Positions 1 through 12,190 of a stretch of DNA of 64,000 bases are shown here, piece by piece; the first letter of the stretch is position 1, and each line of letters opens with the position of its first letter. The DNA is from Paramecium tetraurelia. Lineage: Eukaryota; Ciliophora; Oligohymenophorea; Peniculida; Parameciidae. The notes under the pieces are model-generated. The model did no database searches. It saw only the letters and a list, made by a program, of their open reading frames with translations, and was not told the origin of the DNA. The position numbers and the translations under genes were made by a program. The DNA is taken from positions 248,001 to 312,000 of the forward strand of contig NW_001798978.1 of assembly GCF_000165425.1 (NCBI RefSeq). The letters run 5' to 3'.

Positions 1-6
1 ATATAT

Positions 7-1095
7 TCACTCATTCAATTCTTTGATCTAAGTTCTTATTTGCTAATAGAATTCATGATTTTTAGATAAAGCATAAGAAATATAAAACAGCAATTTTTAT
101 TTTTTAAGATTTAGTGTTTTTATTAACTTTTTGTTTTCCACAAAATCACTATTGTCTTCATTTTATGCTTAATGTTCAATTGAATGGATGGCGTCATAAG
201 CATAAAACAAAATTTCAATAACAAAAAATTTATTTGAGAATATTTTAATTAAGTCCTCCCTATTAATATATGGTAAAATTAATCCTTTATCTACTTTGTG
301 AGCATGTTCTTTTAACTTTTTGTAAGAGAGATCTAAATTTCCAATCAATGAAGTATTGTCATCCATTGTGTAGCTGAGAATTGTGAACATATTATAGAAT
401 TCTCTATTCAATTCAATGATGTCTCCATCTAGAACCTTCGCTATGATTGATATGGAAGCACTAAATTGAAATAATAATTCTAAAAATTACATTAAATTAA
501 ATAGATGATTTCTTAAATCCTCATGCTAAATCTTACATAATTTATTGAAGGGCACCACAGTTTATATTTTCTATTTCAGAGTTGACCTAAATTCAAGGTA
601 AGAATTTTGATGAATTTCTTTATTTGTCTTTTAATTTTAATCTAATTCATCAACATATAATGAAAATGCTCCCTTGTATATTTATCAATCTTTACTTCAT
701 TTACTTCCCACCAGGGAATCCAGGGTTCTTATATAACCATTTCTTAAATAAACTTAGCAAACTCATGTTATTCAGCCAATGTCAATTAATCCAAATTCAA
801 TTTACCTTGTTCACATAATTCTTACAATTCTTCCCATCTTTCATTTATCTCCTCCTCATTCATTGGAACAATATTTTCATCTTTAGACTTTATTACACTA
901 TTAATTTACTTCTTCATAGAATTGATTAAGAGCTTTTTTCATCTCAATTTACTCGTCGAAGGTAGCCTTCAACCCTTTCATCTTCTATATCTCATGCTCC
1001 TTCTAGAATGATGATGTGCATGTTTCACTGTGGGTTTTGTAGCAGTCCAATGAACATTGCATCTTATTACATTTAGGACATGAGTATTTAGCCAT
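7..1095 (-). CDS. ZNHIT2-like HIT zinc-finger protein
   Basis: Predicted 344 residues. The N-terminus is a HIT-type zinc finger with CPKC, then CSLDC, a His and a final Cys within the first 30 residues. A central PWIPWW element resembles the PWW region of ZNHIT2 proteins, and the C-terminal half is alpha-helical-looking and charged. ZNHIT2 relatives bridge the R2TP/HSP90 machinery and U5 snRNP assembly; that role is inferred from the family. Two introns are needed to keep frame, 888-909 (22 nt) and 673-704 (32 nt). The start is the ATG immediately before the zinc finger and the stop is the TGA at 7-9. Total exon length is 345 codons. It is transcribed away from the WD40 gene across a gap of about 275 nt that must hold both promoters. 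Confidence 0.82.
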
Positions 1096-1370
1096 TTATT
1101 TTTAACAACTATAGGTTATATTTAATCTAATACAAATCACATTATTATTGGATTCGCTTAAATTATGGCACTAACAATTTCGATTTCTGTGTTAATATTA
1201 GAAGTTCATCTAATTCATTATTTTCCTTCTATTTCATAAATTTAATTTATGGATTAAATTAAAGTTAAGCATTCACCTGTTAATCAATTCTAAATTTCAG
1301 ATAACGAAGTATCAATTAATAATACATTAAGTTCCCTCTTTCCTTGTAATTAATCAATGATACTGTGTTA

Positions 1371-2296
1371 ATGGCCATGACTGACTTTTCATTAAAATGG
1401 ATTGATTTAAATACTCAATAAGTTATTTGGGAATTAAAGAATCATCATTAAAAAAGAATATAATAATTGATAGTAGAAAACAATGTAGCATTCACTTGTT
1501 CTAATGATAGAACAATTAAAGTTTTTGATTTACAATCTAAAAAATAAATTCATTAATTTAAGAACGAAAAAGAATTTTATTCAATTGCTAAATCTAAACA
1601 TATTTTAGCAGGTGGAAGCGAGGGTAGAATTGATTTTTATGATCTCAATGCTATGAAATGGAGGTCTAGATTTGATTCATCCTAAAATGATGAATTATCT
1701 TCATTGAATTTCCATCCTTAAGATTAAACGCAACTTTTATGATCTTCAACAGATGGATTATTAGTTTAATATGATTTGACTTAAAAAAATGAGGAAGAAT
1801 CATTATAAATGATGATTAGATTTGACTAACCTCTAAACTCTTGTGGCTATTGGAATAATTTTTGCTTTTGCGTTACAACCACAAATTAAATTACTATCTT
1901 AGATTAATAAAATGATCAAAAGCTCTATTAGTTCTAAGCCATAAAAATGTATTATTTATTTATAATTTATAGGATGAATTTCATGAAGATTACTTAATTG
2001 ATGTTATGGCTGATAATGAATTTAAATATTTTGTAGGAAATGGCAAGGAAATACATTAAAAAAATGAAAAATAAGAGATAGTTGCTTTATATGGATCCAA
2101 TTCTACTGAATAGATTAGACATATTAAATAATTAAAGGATTGTTATTTGTTATTCAGTGAAAAATGGGTTACTTGAAATTTTGAAACCATAACCCTATCT
2201 TTACTAACCCTAATCAATAGAATAGGAAGCATAAGATTTAATTGAGGAAGAAGACAACAATAAAAAACAAAAAAAAAGAGGATGATTTTAAATTGA
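1371..2296 (+). pseudogene. WDR89-like WD40-repeat protein, reading frame disrupted
   Basis: The translation shows WD40 blades such as CSNDRTIKVFDL and SSTDGLLVQYDL, and overall layout resembles WDR89, a seven-bladed propeller of poorly known function. A normal 24-nt intron lies at 1949-1972. Two problems remain. An in-frame TGA at 1740-1742 sits inside a blade, with clear coding on both sides in the same frame. Near 2142-2160 a frame change is needed to reach the C-terminal sequence NGLLEILKP; it can be explained by a 16-nt GT..AG intron at 2142-2157 or by a missing base in the A-run at about 2160. The in-frame TGA is not explained by any GT..AG intron I can find. The gene may be a decaying copy, use readthrough, or carry a sequence error. 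Confidence 0.6.
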
Positions 2297-2493
2297 TTTG
2301 TATAATATATGTGTGTTAGTTGAAATATGTATAAACTTCATTAAAAGTATTTTTCGTATGACGGAAACTTAAATTATAAATATCATATTGAAATTCTAAT
2401 AAATTCAATGATTTTAACAACATTTAAATAGCATTCTAATATTTAGTGTATATGAATTGAATACTCAATCTTAATTAGAATAGTAATTTAAAA

Positions 2494-3435
2494 ATGAAAA
2501 AGGTACAGCCAGGAAGATCATGGACTAAATAAGAGGATAATTAATTACTTTAGGGAGTGGAAATATATGGACGGGATTGGGATAAAATAGCAAAAGTGAT
2601 GAATATCAAATCTAAACCATTACTAGAAGAGAGATACAAAAATCTGATAAATCAAAAACCTAAACCTATTTGGGAATTAAATGAAGATATTTTATTATTA
2701 CAAATGGTAGATAAACTAGGTAAGGATTGGGAAATGGTGTAGAAAGTTGTTAAAACTAAAGATATTGCTTCATGCAAACGAAGATTCGCCAAAATAAGAG
2801 ATTCTTGTTTAAATTTAGAAGGAGAAGATAAAGACTTAGTGCTTTTAAACTAGTATTGGTATAAGGAAGATGAAGAGATGTTACTATTCTTATATGAATT
2901 ATATAATGGAGATTGGAGTGAAATATTTAAGAGAATACCAGAAAGATATCCAAAATACATTTAGGACCTATTTAAATCAAAAGGCTTAGCAAATTAATTA
3001 CATAAATGGAATAATGAGAAAGATGCAAGGTTATTAGCATACGCCTTCTATGGAATTCCATTTAGCAACTTTGAATAAGAAACAGGATTTTCAGTTCCTT
3101 AATGTGAAGAACGATTAAAAAAATTACTTTATAAGATTTCGAAATCGTTATAATAACCAAAAAAGACAAAAGAATAATAATAATTTGATGAAATTATGTA
3201 ATTTAGTGAAACTAAAAGAAAACCCAATAAATCAAATGAAACTAATTCTATGAATTAAATAGACAATTAATAATTGAATTATTATTCAGAATTTTAGGCA
3301 GCTTTGAATTAGTCTAAATCTCAGAAACACAATTAAATACAAAATAGAATTGCCTAAAAACTAGAATTAGAAACAGAATACTAAAATGATGATGATTTTG
3401 GAATAGTATTAGATGAAGATTTTGTAAGTGATTGA
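2494..3435 (+). CDS. Three-repeat Myb/SANT domain protein
   Basis: Intronless frame of 313 residues ending in TGA. Three Myb/SANT repeats follow each other: residues about 6-55 (SWTKQEDNQLL, GRDWDKIAKVM), about 57-108 (IWELNEDILLLQ, GKDWEMVQKV) and about 122-165 (YWYKEDEEMLL, GDWSEIF). The rest is rich in Gln, Asn and Lys and ends acidic. It is likely a nuclear DNA- or chromatin-binding protein. The repeats are more diverged than in the second Myb protein of this window (18537-19625), so a small-nuclear-RNA activating complex (SNAPc-4-like) or generic SANT role is possible; no function is assigned. Confidence 0.85.
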
Positions 3436-4161
3436 ATATTTATATTTAAAATACCCAATCTAAAAATTAATTATTCCTAAATAATAATCTAATATATATC
3501 TAGTAAAACAGGTTAAATTAATATAAAAATAAGAATCTTTAATTTCTTATAAAATTCTTATTTATTTTTATATATATAGCTTTATCATTTCTTTTTCTAA
3601 CACTTATTCTTTCTAAAATAATAATGAAATGTAACTAAAACTATTTTACTACTCTATCAAAGTTACATTCACATAAGATACTAATTCTAACTGTAAAATA
3701 AGCGAAACTCATGTTAATTTGAGCATTATTTACAATAATTTTAACAATGAGATTAGAGTTAAAATATATTTCTTGGGAAAATTGGAGAATATTTAGAAAT
3801 TGATTATTTTTATCATTTATTTCTCATTCTTTAAACTAATTGTATTAAACTATCAATTTAATATTTTCGTAAAATTACAACTATGGTCATTTATTTATAA
3901 TAATATTCAGACAATGAATTTTAATAGGTGTTATTATGATTAAGCACTTTAGGTCTTCAGATTGATTATAGTGAATGAAAATTAATAAATAAATAAATTA
4001 TTTTTAACAGTGATAAGCATTATTTAGATTTATTGAAGCTTTAATTTTATTGAAAGAATATCTTCGATAAACTCTTATTGAACTTAATTGTTATATTTTC
4101 TTGAAATTCCTTTTTTTATTAACAAAAATGAAAGTTTATTATATTAATAATTAGCTTTTCC
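3436..4161. other. AT-rich intergenic region
   Basis: About 730 bases between two plus-strand genes. I see A/T runs and no supported coding, RNA or repeat feature. The 3' end must hold the promoter of the small gene at 4162. Confidence 0.6.
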
Positions 4162-4554
4162 ATGCGAACAAGTTGTTTAGGACCCAAATTGGTTCTAAGT
4201 AGAGCTTAGGTTGAGAATCAAGAAGATATCCCTGATGAGCCTGATGACTTTGAGCCAATTATCATATAAAGGAAGAAAATTAGATATAAATTAAGCCGGA
4301 GTGATCGATATGATAGTCAAGGGAGAAAGATTGCAAAAGGCAGCAGATATGGAATTAACTTCGAATCTTTCATCACAGTTTGCGTTTTCGAGCCAGATGA
4401 TGAAGTAGTTTAGATTAAGGATACTTTATAATTGTGTACCTAAGCGATAGATAAAGAGAAATTAAACCCGCGGCTTGATCAAAAGTTCAAAGAAGAGCAA
4501 ACAGAGAATGAAGTTATCTTATTTTCAATTCTTAAATAAAGCAAAGATAAATGA
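4162..4554 (+). CDS. Small protein of unknown function
   Basis: Intronless frame of 130 residues with TAA/TAG read as Gln. It contains a charged middle with DEPDDFEP and then a basic stretch around RKKIRYKLSRSDRYD. The C-terminal half is mixed helix. Codon use looks coding and the frame is closed cleanly by TGA. I do not recognise a family. No signal peptide or membrane segment. It converges on the p23 gene, with about 240 bases between the two stops. Confidence 0.6.
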
Positions 4555-4793
4555 TATCTGAAAGTATATTATATTATTATTTTTATATTTCCATTGGTTT
4601 TAATTAAATATTGCAGTAGAATTCAGAAAGAACTAACAATTAACCTTTATTATAGTATTAAATGACAGAACACATTCATCTTCATATTTAAACATAATTA
4701 TAATATCTTTATCAATTACTCTCTGCTTATTTCTCTTATTCGCCTTCCTATGGTGCTTGATCATTTTTTTAGACTTCCTCTTCATTCTCTAAA

Positions 4794-5366
4794 TCATCGA
4801 CATTTCCTAACATTAAGATTTTAAGGGATACCCTCTTTAGGCTATTCCTCTTCAGCCTCTTCATCATCTTCGTCTGCACCGCCTTAATCGAAATTTTGGA
4901 ATTTGTTCTAATCCCAATCATCCAAACCCTTGCCTCCTTCTTCGGCTTCATCATCCTCATCAATATACTTAGTCCAATCGACCTTTTATTAGAACATTTA
5001 TCAAACCTATAAGTATTGTAATTTATGTGGCTCTTTAATTAATCTAGTCCAATATGAAGCAGTTTTATCCTTCTTAGATAAAATGAATCTGACATTCAAT
5101 CCATAATTGGTCCATTTACTTTCCTAAATGATATAATTAATTTATGTACTTCAACAACAACATCAGCGAAGAAGTTAATTTCAAAAACATAATTAACACC
5201 CTCTGCACTAGCTGAAAATTTGAGTGAACTTGTAGTCAACTCGACTTTTTCATCCTTCAAATCTCTCACTTCAACTGTCAAAAACACATTGTCCTTTCTT
5301 TAAGCCCATTTCACTATAGGTGAGCTAGAGAAATTTCGAGAATAAAATTTACATTGTCTTTTGCAT
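4794..5366 (-). CDS. p23/Sba1-type HSP90 co-chaperone (CS domain)
   Basis: Predicted 164 residues. After a short N-terminus the CS domain begins at PIVKWAQRKDNVFLTVEV and runs through FSASAEGVNYVFEINFF and RFILSKKDKTASYWTRL to about residue 110. This is the p23 pattern, including the WxRL element. The C-terminal third is acidic (DEDDEAEE, DEDDEEAEEEQ), as in p23 proteins, where the tail contributes to client chaperoning. Family members bind ATP-bound HSP90 in the cytosol. Three introns of 28, 26 and 24 nt restore the frame. The unspliced reading hits TGA before the YWTRL element, which fixes the second intron. Confidence 0.87.
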
Positions 5367-5678
5367 CACTTTGATATTTAATTATTTTATTTCTATAAAA
5401 GATTATTTCAAACTCTAATAATTTCTATTAAAGTTTCTAGAAATTACTATGCGAAGCTGTTTATAATATTAAATCATTTTAATTCTATTGAATCTCAAAT
5501 TCACTGTATGCGAAATCAATTCTAAACAATAGAATTTCATTATGATTAACATCCATAAGCCATTCTTAACATTAATTATTGAGCATTAAAGAAATTATGC
5601 TACTTTTAATAAAAATATAATTAGATAAAATTTGTCAAGATAATAAAATTTATATATATATAAATGAATAAAAGGTTA
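5367..5678. other. Intergenic region between p23 and Rab genes
   Basis: About 310 bases, AT-rich. It must contain the p23 promoter, since both flanking genes run on the minus strand, and the Rab 3' end. No other feature seen. Confidence 0.5.
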
Positions 5679-6407
<729 letters not shown>

Positions 6408-6411
<4 letters not shown>

Positions 6412-7942
6412 TATATAATTGAATTCAAAGACTTTTTGTATTTTGCATGTTATAACAATGAAATAGTTTCATCAAATCTGAGTTGCAAATTCTTACAACT
6501 TAACACAACAATAATGTAATATTCCATTTCATTAGATCGATAAGCACTTGCTAGACAAGGACCAGCAGAATCAGTAACTCCAGTTTTAATGCCAAAGAAG
6601 CCTTTGTCTAATAATTTATTGGTGTTTTTCCATTCATAACTTTTTTAATTGTATAATGGCTTCGAAATGTACTCCTTACATGAAATGACTTATTGAAAAG
6701 TATCATATTTCATACACTCCAATGATAATAATACAATATCATGACAACTGGAATACTAATATAAGAAAATTATATACATTATCTTCATTGGCCAATCCAT
6801 GCACACATGCGAATTGAGTATTTTATTGTCCCATCAAAGTTGAATAATGATTCATCTTACTAATGAATATTTCAATTGGACATTGATGACTCTTCAACTC
6901 TACATTGTAATAATGACCCTCAGCACTCATTTACTCGATATCTATTAATTTAGAATCCAATCGTTTGTCTGCTTCATAAAACAATCTAATTATAGAGTAT
7001 ATAAACTTACATTATTGTCCCAATGGCTTGTGCAATTAGAGTTGCAGCATCATTTCCTGAAGGCAACATCAAACCATATAATAGATCCTGAATAGTCAAG
7101 ATATCATTGTATTTCAATTCAGCTGTTGTTCCTATGGTTTCCGAGGCCTTTTTAGTAACTTTAACTTTGATATCTTAGGATTTGAGATTCAATTGTTTTA
7201 AGATAACCATAGTTATGTAGAATGTCATAATCTTGGTTAAACTAGCAATTTCCATCCTCCTGTTACACTTTCTTTAAGAAATTATTCTATTCTCAAGACA
7301 ATCGTAAACAATAAAACTTTTGGCTGAAACATTAACTTTTCTTTTTCTTGGTTTTCCACAATAAGAGTAAATAATGTTTTTTGCATAAATTTAGTACTGT
7401 TAACTGCTTTAATTCTGACTTGAATCTTTACTGCTTCCTGTTGTTGTGGAATTGTTTATCAGATTATTTTTATGATTATTGCTGTTCGTTTTAAATTATG
7501 ATCTCACTAACGATCTTTTTGTATCACTATTTTTGGGTGATTAAACAAAATTGCTGCTTCTAGTTAAATCGCTTAATTTAGTTTATGTATTCATAGCTGA
7601 TAGAGGAATCTGTGGTAAACTACTTTAAGGATTCATTGACTTAAATTTGCTTGTCACATTTTCCTAATCAATTTTTATCTACTTGCTCTCCTTATCTGGC
7701 TATTGCTATGATTGTTGGAATGAATAATTCGAGTCCTTTCTTAATTTAATACTATTAACCATTATTGGAGAATGAAATTCTGTTATTATTTATGGAATTT
7801 TTTGATAGCTTTTCAATAATTGCATTGCCTTACCATTTTCCAATACTTGAACCCTTCTTGAAGGATGCTGCAATTTTATTGGAATTATAATATCATTGAA
7901 ATTGATATTATTCAAGTTAGATTAAGTTTTATTTATAATCAT
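6408..7942 (-). CDS. Peptidase S11 (D-Ala-D-Ala carboxypeptidase family) with long N-terminal extension
   Basis: Predicted 495 residues. Residues 1 to about 200 are Ser/Asn/Gln-rich low complexity with no signal peptide. The catalytic part carries the three penicillin-binding-protein motifs in order: SLTK (SxxK, about residue 229), SGN (about 293, in LPSGNDAA) and KTG (about 439, in GIKTGVTDSAGPCL). In bacteria S11 enzymes trim peptidoglycan stem peptides. Ciliates lack peptidoglycan, so the substrate here is unknown; a lactamase-like or D-peptide hydrolase role, or digestion of bacterial food, is inference. Introns of 25 and 22 nt lie between SGN and KTG. The last codons follow the expected C-terminal helix (LRFDETISLL) and then stop at the ATGA shared with the Rab gene. 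Confidence 0.88.
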
Positions 7943-8806
7943 TGTTAAAATATATATTATTTAATCTCTTCCTATCAATATTAATCGTAATTAGACACAC
8001 ATTATAATAATAAATATTAATACAATATAATATAATACTAGAACACTAGGATGTTATAAGACTAAGATTATTAAACTCAATATTTAGATGCCAAATTTAC
8101 AATGAATAAATAATATAAAAAAAGTAAATGTTCATATTATAAAACTATTACTTAGTTTCTCTTTCTGGTAACTAAAAATATCTACTTTTATTATCAGATA
8201 ATAAAAAAAAAGTTTTATTATAAAGAATGAAATAGCTACCATGGGTATTCGAATGAGGTCTACTGTAACAGTATTTTAATCAATCTTGTAAAATGCAGAA
8301 GTTTAGGATTTAAGTTTTTTGCTTAATTTATTTGAACGACTATAAAATTTAATATTTTATTTCTAATGATTCTAAATCGTTAGCGTAGAAGTGCAATATA
8401 TCAAGAGTATTATTATTTAATCTGAATCTAAAAATCCATCATGAGTTGATAGACATATCTAAGGAATAATTTGTCTTGAAATGCAATTGAAATTAAATTG
8501 TAATTAAATTTCCTTTTGAAATTTCTATGTATTTGAAAACACTCTCGAAAGACAGGATTATTAACATAAAAGAAGAATAAATTGATTAATCATTTATATA
8601 ATGTTAATGATATCGACTAAAAAGAAAATGGGAACAGGATTGGACATTTTATATTTATTAATTATATATTCATTTTTAAGTGTAATTATTTTCTGATGAT
8701 AAAAAATGATTAAAAAGCCAACTAAATTTATGAATCACTCAAAAATTCTATCTGAATTTTAATTGAAATAACACATAATCGATGAAAGGTTCTTACAATT
8801 ATAATA
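7943..8806. other. Divergent intergenic region with a possible small gene remnant
   Basis: Between the minus-strand S11 gene and the plus-strand leishmanolysin gene. Most of it is AT-rich and empty. From 8241 a frame opens (MGIRMRSTVTVFQSIL) and closes at 8369. A second coding-like stretch in another frame ends at the TGA of 8488-8490 (SLAQKCNISR, HHELIDISKE). I found no GT..AG intron joining them, so I do not call a gene. Confidence 0.35.
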
Positions 8807-10888
8807 ATGAAGCAATTAATATCTTGTGTGTTCGGTTTGCTAATGATTTTATGCATCAGAGGCAATTCTTAAATGAACTACAAGTTAAGCGAAGGGTCAA
8901 AACAAAAATTGGAAGAGAGTAAACCAAAGATAGCCTCTCTACCATGGGAACCTATAAGAATTCACTATGAATTTTTAGATAGCTCTTATGATTCTGAATC
9001 AGTGAAATTTTTATCAACAGTTCTCGATATAACAAACACATTCTTTTCAAAGCATCTGTTAATTCAAAGAACTGATTCTAAACTTACTTATAAGAGAAGC
9101 TATCCAAACTCAATATATGGATTTACTATAAGTGAGACTTTGAAAAATAAAGAATATGATGCAGACTTGGTATCCTATAGAATTTATTAAAGGTCTTTTT
9201 TATCAATGTTGAGGACACATTTTTTGAGTCCTATTTAGCATATTGTGGTCCTATAACTTTCAATGAATAAACCTTAAGACCAACTTTTGCTTTAATTTCT
9301 TGGAATATTTTTTACTCGGGTTTGGATGAGATGACTAATACAGTATTTGAAGGTAATGTTGAGACTGCTGTCCATGAAATCATTCATGGATTAGGGTTTA
9401 CTGATGACTTTTTCAATACTTATTATGATTCCATAACAGGAAATAGCTACAAGTCTTCTAATAGTTTTACTACTTTTCAGACCATTTTTTTGTCCACACC
9501 TAGAGTAACCAATTTTGCTCAATATCATTTTAATTGCACTACATTAAAAGGATTACAAATGGAAAATAATGGAGGATCTGGGACTCAAGGATCTCATCTT
9601 GAAAGATCTCTCTTTTATAATGAAATAATGACAGGCTCAGATATGATAGGAAACTTTTTGATTACAGATTTTACATTTGAATTATTGTAAGATACAGGGT
9701 AAAAATAATTTCTATTTTAGATTCTATCGAGTCGCTGATTATTCACCAGATTAACCATTATGGGGAAAGAATAAAGGGTGTGATTTTGCAAATTAACAAT
9801 GTAAAGGAGGGAACTTCACTGAATTCTGCACTTAAGATAAATCATCAAGTTGTTCCTTTTACAATACAGGAGTCTCTGAATGTTAAAAAGAATAATTGTC
9901 AGGTTCTTGCAGCTATTATTACATAAATGATGATTAAGATTGTAGGGACCCTGATAACATTGCCAAATGGAAATCATCAGATTTAATATAATACTTTGGA
10001 TATGATAGCATGTGTGTTTCTGGCTCTGTTTCAAAACAATAAACATATAAAAATTACTCTTGTGTGTAGTATAAATGCGATCTAAACAACAAATTATCCC
10101 TTGTCATCGCAGGATAAGAATATGATTGTTCAAAATCTGATAGCATCAAACTTCCTGAATAGTATTATGGAAATATCACCTGTCCTACAAATTCTTAAAC
10201 ATTTTGTTAAAATAGAGATGAATGTCCTAATCTTTGTAGTTAAAAAGGATTTTGTATGAATAAAGAAGTAATCCATCATTTATATTTTATAGTGTACTTG
10301 TATGTAAGGATACTCATCACCAGATTGCAGTGTAGAATGCACCAAATATAGATACAAGGGTAGTTGCTTAGACAAATGTCCAGATTCAACTTATGTCAAT
10401 GAAAATATCAAATATTGTCTTGGATGTCCAGCAGTATTTATTATCTCAAATAATCTTAGAATTGTTTGACATGCTCTAATTATAATTAGTGTACCTAATG
10501 CAAACTAGGTTATGTTTTAAGAGGAGCATTTTGTGATAATTTCAAGTTGACTGACCTTCTTACATTCGATTTAACAACCATAAATGAAGCATCTAATACT
10601 TCAACCACTAATTCCACAAACACCGAAACCAATTCGACTGATATCAACAATAATAATAGTACAAGCATAGATAAAAATTCTACTGAAACGGCTTCAAACT
10701 CAACTGAATTAACATCTAATTCAACTGAAATTACATCGAATTCAACTGAAATATCATCCAATTCAACTGAAATTACATCTAATTCAACTGAAACAATTAA
10801 AAACACAACTGATATTAAAGAAGATGCACCTGTAAACAATGCAGATTTAATCTATTTGATGAATATATTTTTATTCACATATTTTTGA
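8807..10888 (+). CDS. Leishmanolysin-like (GP63, M8) surface metalloprotease 1
   Basis: Predicted 661 residues with a signal peptide (about the first 20 residues). The zinc motif HEIIHGLGF lies near residue 181 and matches HExxHxxG. GSHLERSLFYNEIMTG downstream fits the region carrying the third zinc-binding His of M8 metzincins. The C-terminal half is Cys-rich (CPNLCSQKGFC, CTCMQGY, CLTCSNYNQCTQC), then an Asn-Ser-Thr repeat stalk, then a hydrophobic end (IYLMNIFLFTYF) that looks like a GPI-attachment signal. It should therefore be an anchored cell-surface protease. Introns of 23 nt (9170-9192), 22 nt (9699-9720), 25 nt and 26 nt. A paralog lies at 33855-35593 on the same strand. Confidence 0.9.
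10697..10801 (+). repeat. 21-bp tandem coding repeat (NSTEITS-like stalk)
   Basis: About five imperfect 21-bp units in frame inside the leishmanolysin gene, each giving Asn-Ser-Thr-Glu plus three variable residues. They are preceded by looser copies from about 10600. Each unit offers an N-glycosylation sequon and several Ser/Thr, so this is probably a glycosylated stalk holding the protease domain off the membrane. The repeat also keeps the reverse strand open, which is an artefact of its composition. Confidence 0.85.
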
Positions 10889-11715
10889 AGAATGTTGATT
10901 TGAAATCATTAATTATTTTAATTCAGTCTTTAAGGAGTATTATTTATTATAGAATTTTATTAAGATTTTTAGTTGGAACATTATTCATGAATATTTAATG
11001 TTTTCATCATTAATAACCTCAATAGACAAAGCATTAATTACTCTTGAGAAAAGAGGATTATTTTTTTGTAAAATGAGTATAATTAATTATTTGACATTTA
11101 TTCCTCAAAGGTATTTTAATTTTTATAGCTAATATTTCTTAGGTAGGATTATCAGATTCAATTCTTAATTGCAATGAAAGAAAAATCTTTTTAAGAATAC
11201 TTTCAATATTAATTTTAAAATAATTTAATTAAAATTACTAGTGAATTGAGGAATTTCTTAAGTTTCTCGAGGGGGAGGGGGAGGGTCTTTGATAATCGTA
11301 TCGTTTTCATTCTTATTATTCAATCTATTAATAACTCCTTTTTGTAATTATAGGTAATCTATTACATAAGCGATAAATTGTTTACTCTTTAAGAATGAAA
11401 ATATGATATAATGGTCAAATTCATTAAAATGAATATTGACAATTCATGAATACTCTAAAAAATAGAAATATGTTAATGATTTTCTATTGTTCTATTGCAA
11501 TCATCTATTAATTTGAATCCAAGTTTATTAATTCTAAGGAGCATTGAATTTTTAATTATAAAATTATCTGATTAAAGAAGCAAATTCGAATTGCTAAAAC
11601 AAATGGACTATTTGATATAAGATTTGTAAAAATAGTAAAAATAAAATCCAAAAAAGATAGATCTATTTAATTTGGAAACAGTATCCATAATATATAAATT
11701 TTTTAGATTACAAAT
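10889..11715. other. Intergenic region with a G-rich tract
   Basis: About 830 AT-rich bases with no supported gene. The one standout is a purine tract at 11271-11285 on the plus strand, made of three G-runs of 5, 5 and 3 separated by single A residues, very unlike its surroundings. Confidence 0.55.
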
Positions 11716-12188
11716 ATGAATTTATCTAATATGGAATCGATTATTAGAAAATATGAGCAATTAAAATTGGAATATTAAGAAACAACCAACAATAATTCTT
11801 AAAGATCATAAGATGATACATTTAATTCATTATATCTTAAATGTTGCAATGAAAAGAAAAGTAAGCAATCTACGACATAATCTTAAAAGAAATCGGTAAC
11901 TACTATGAATACGATTTAAAATAAAGGTAAGAGTATATTGATGAAATAGATTACTACGCAGATAAAGCCATTCATTTGCAACATAAGATAGAGTAGCATT
12001 CTCATTATGAATTGTTAAGTTAGTTAAAGTAGTTGGAACTAGAACAAGAAAGTTTGCATTCTGATTATAATGCAATCATAAAAAAAAATGAAAGATTAAA
12101 GTTAGAGATCTAAGACAATCAATAGAGAGTAAATGAATTGAGAGAATTATAATTATAATTGATTGATGAATTCAAATAATTTAATTGA
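11716..12188 (+). CDS. Small coiled-coil protein
   Basis: Predicted 149 residues with one 23-nt intron just after residue 70. The C-terminal half is rich in Leu, Glu, Gln, Lys and His with a heptad-like pattern (QLKQLELEQESL, KNERLKLEIQDNQ), consistent with a coiled coil. I recognise no family. Its TGA at 12186-12188 is followed after only two bases by the ATG of the EF-hand gene. That leaves no room for separate 3' and 5' untranslated regions unless the second gene's transcript starts within this one. Confidence 0.65.
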
Positions 12189-12190
12189 AA

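Noticed and set aside
1740..1742. TGA as selenocysteine in the WD40 gene
   Set aside because: No selenoprotein family matches WD40 propellers at this position, and no selenocysteine insertion element is evident nearby by eye.
8241..8490. Two adjacent protein-like stretches upstream of the first leishmanolysin
   Set aside because: No intron joins them, each is short, and no family is recognisable. Noted only within the intergenic entry.
10510..10839. Open frame on the minus strand opposite the leishmanolysin stalk
   Set aside because: It is the complement of the Asn-Ser-Thr tandem repeat, giving a low-complexity Val/Glu/Leu/Ser peptide. The plus strand is clearly the coding one.
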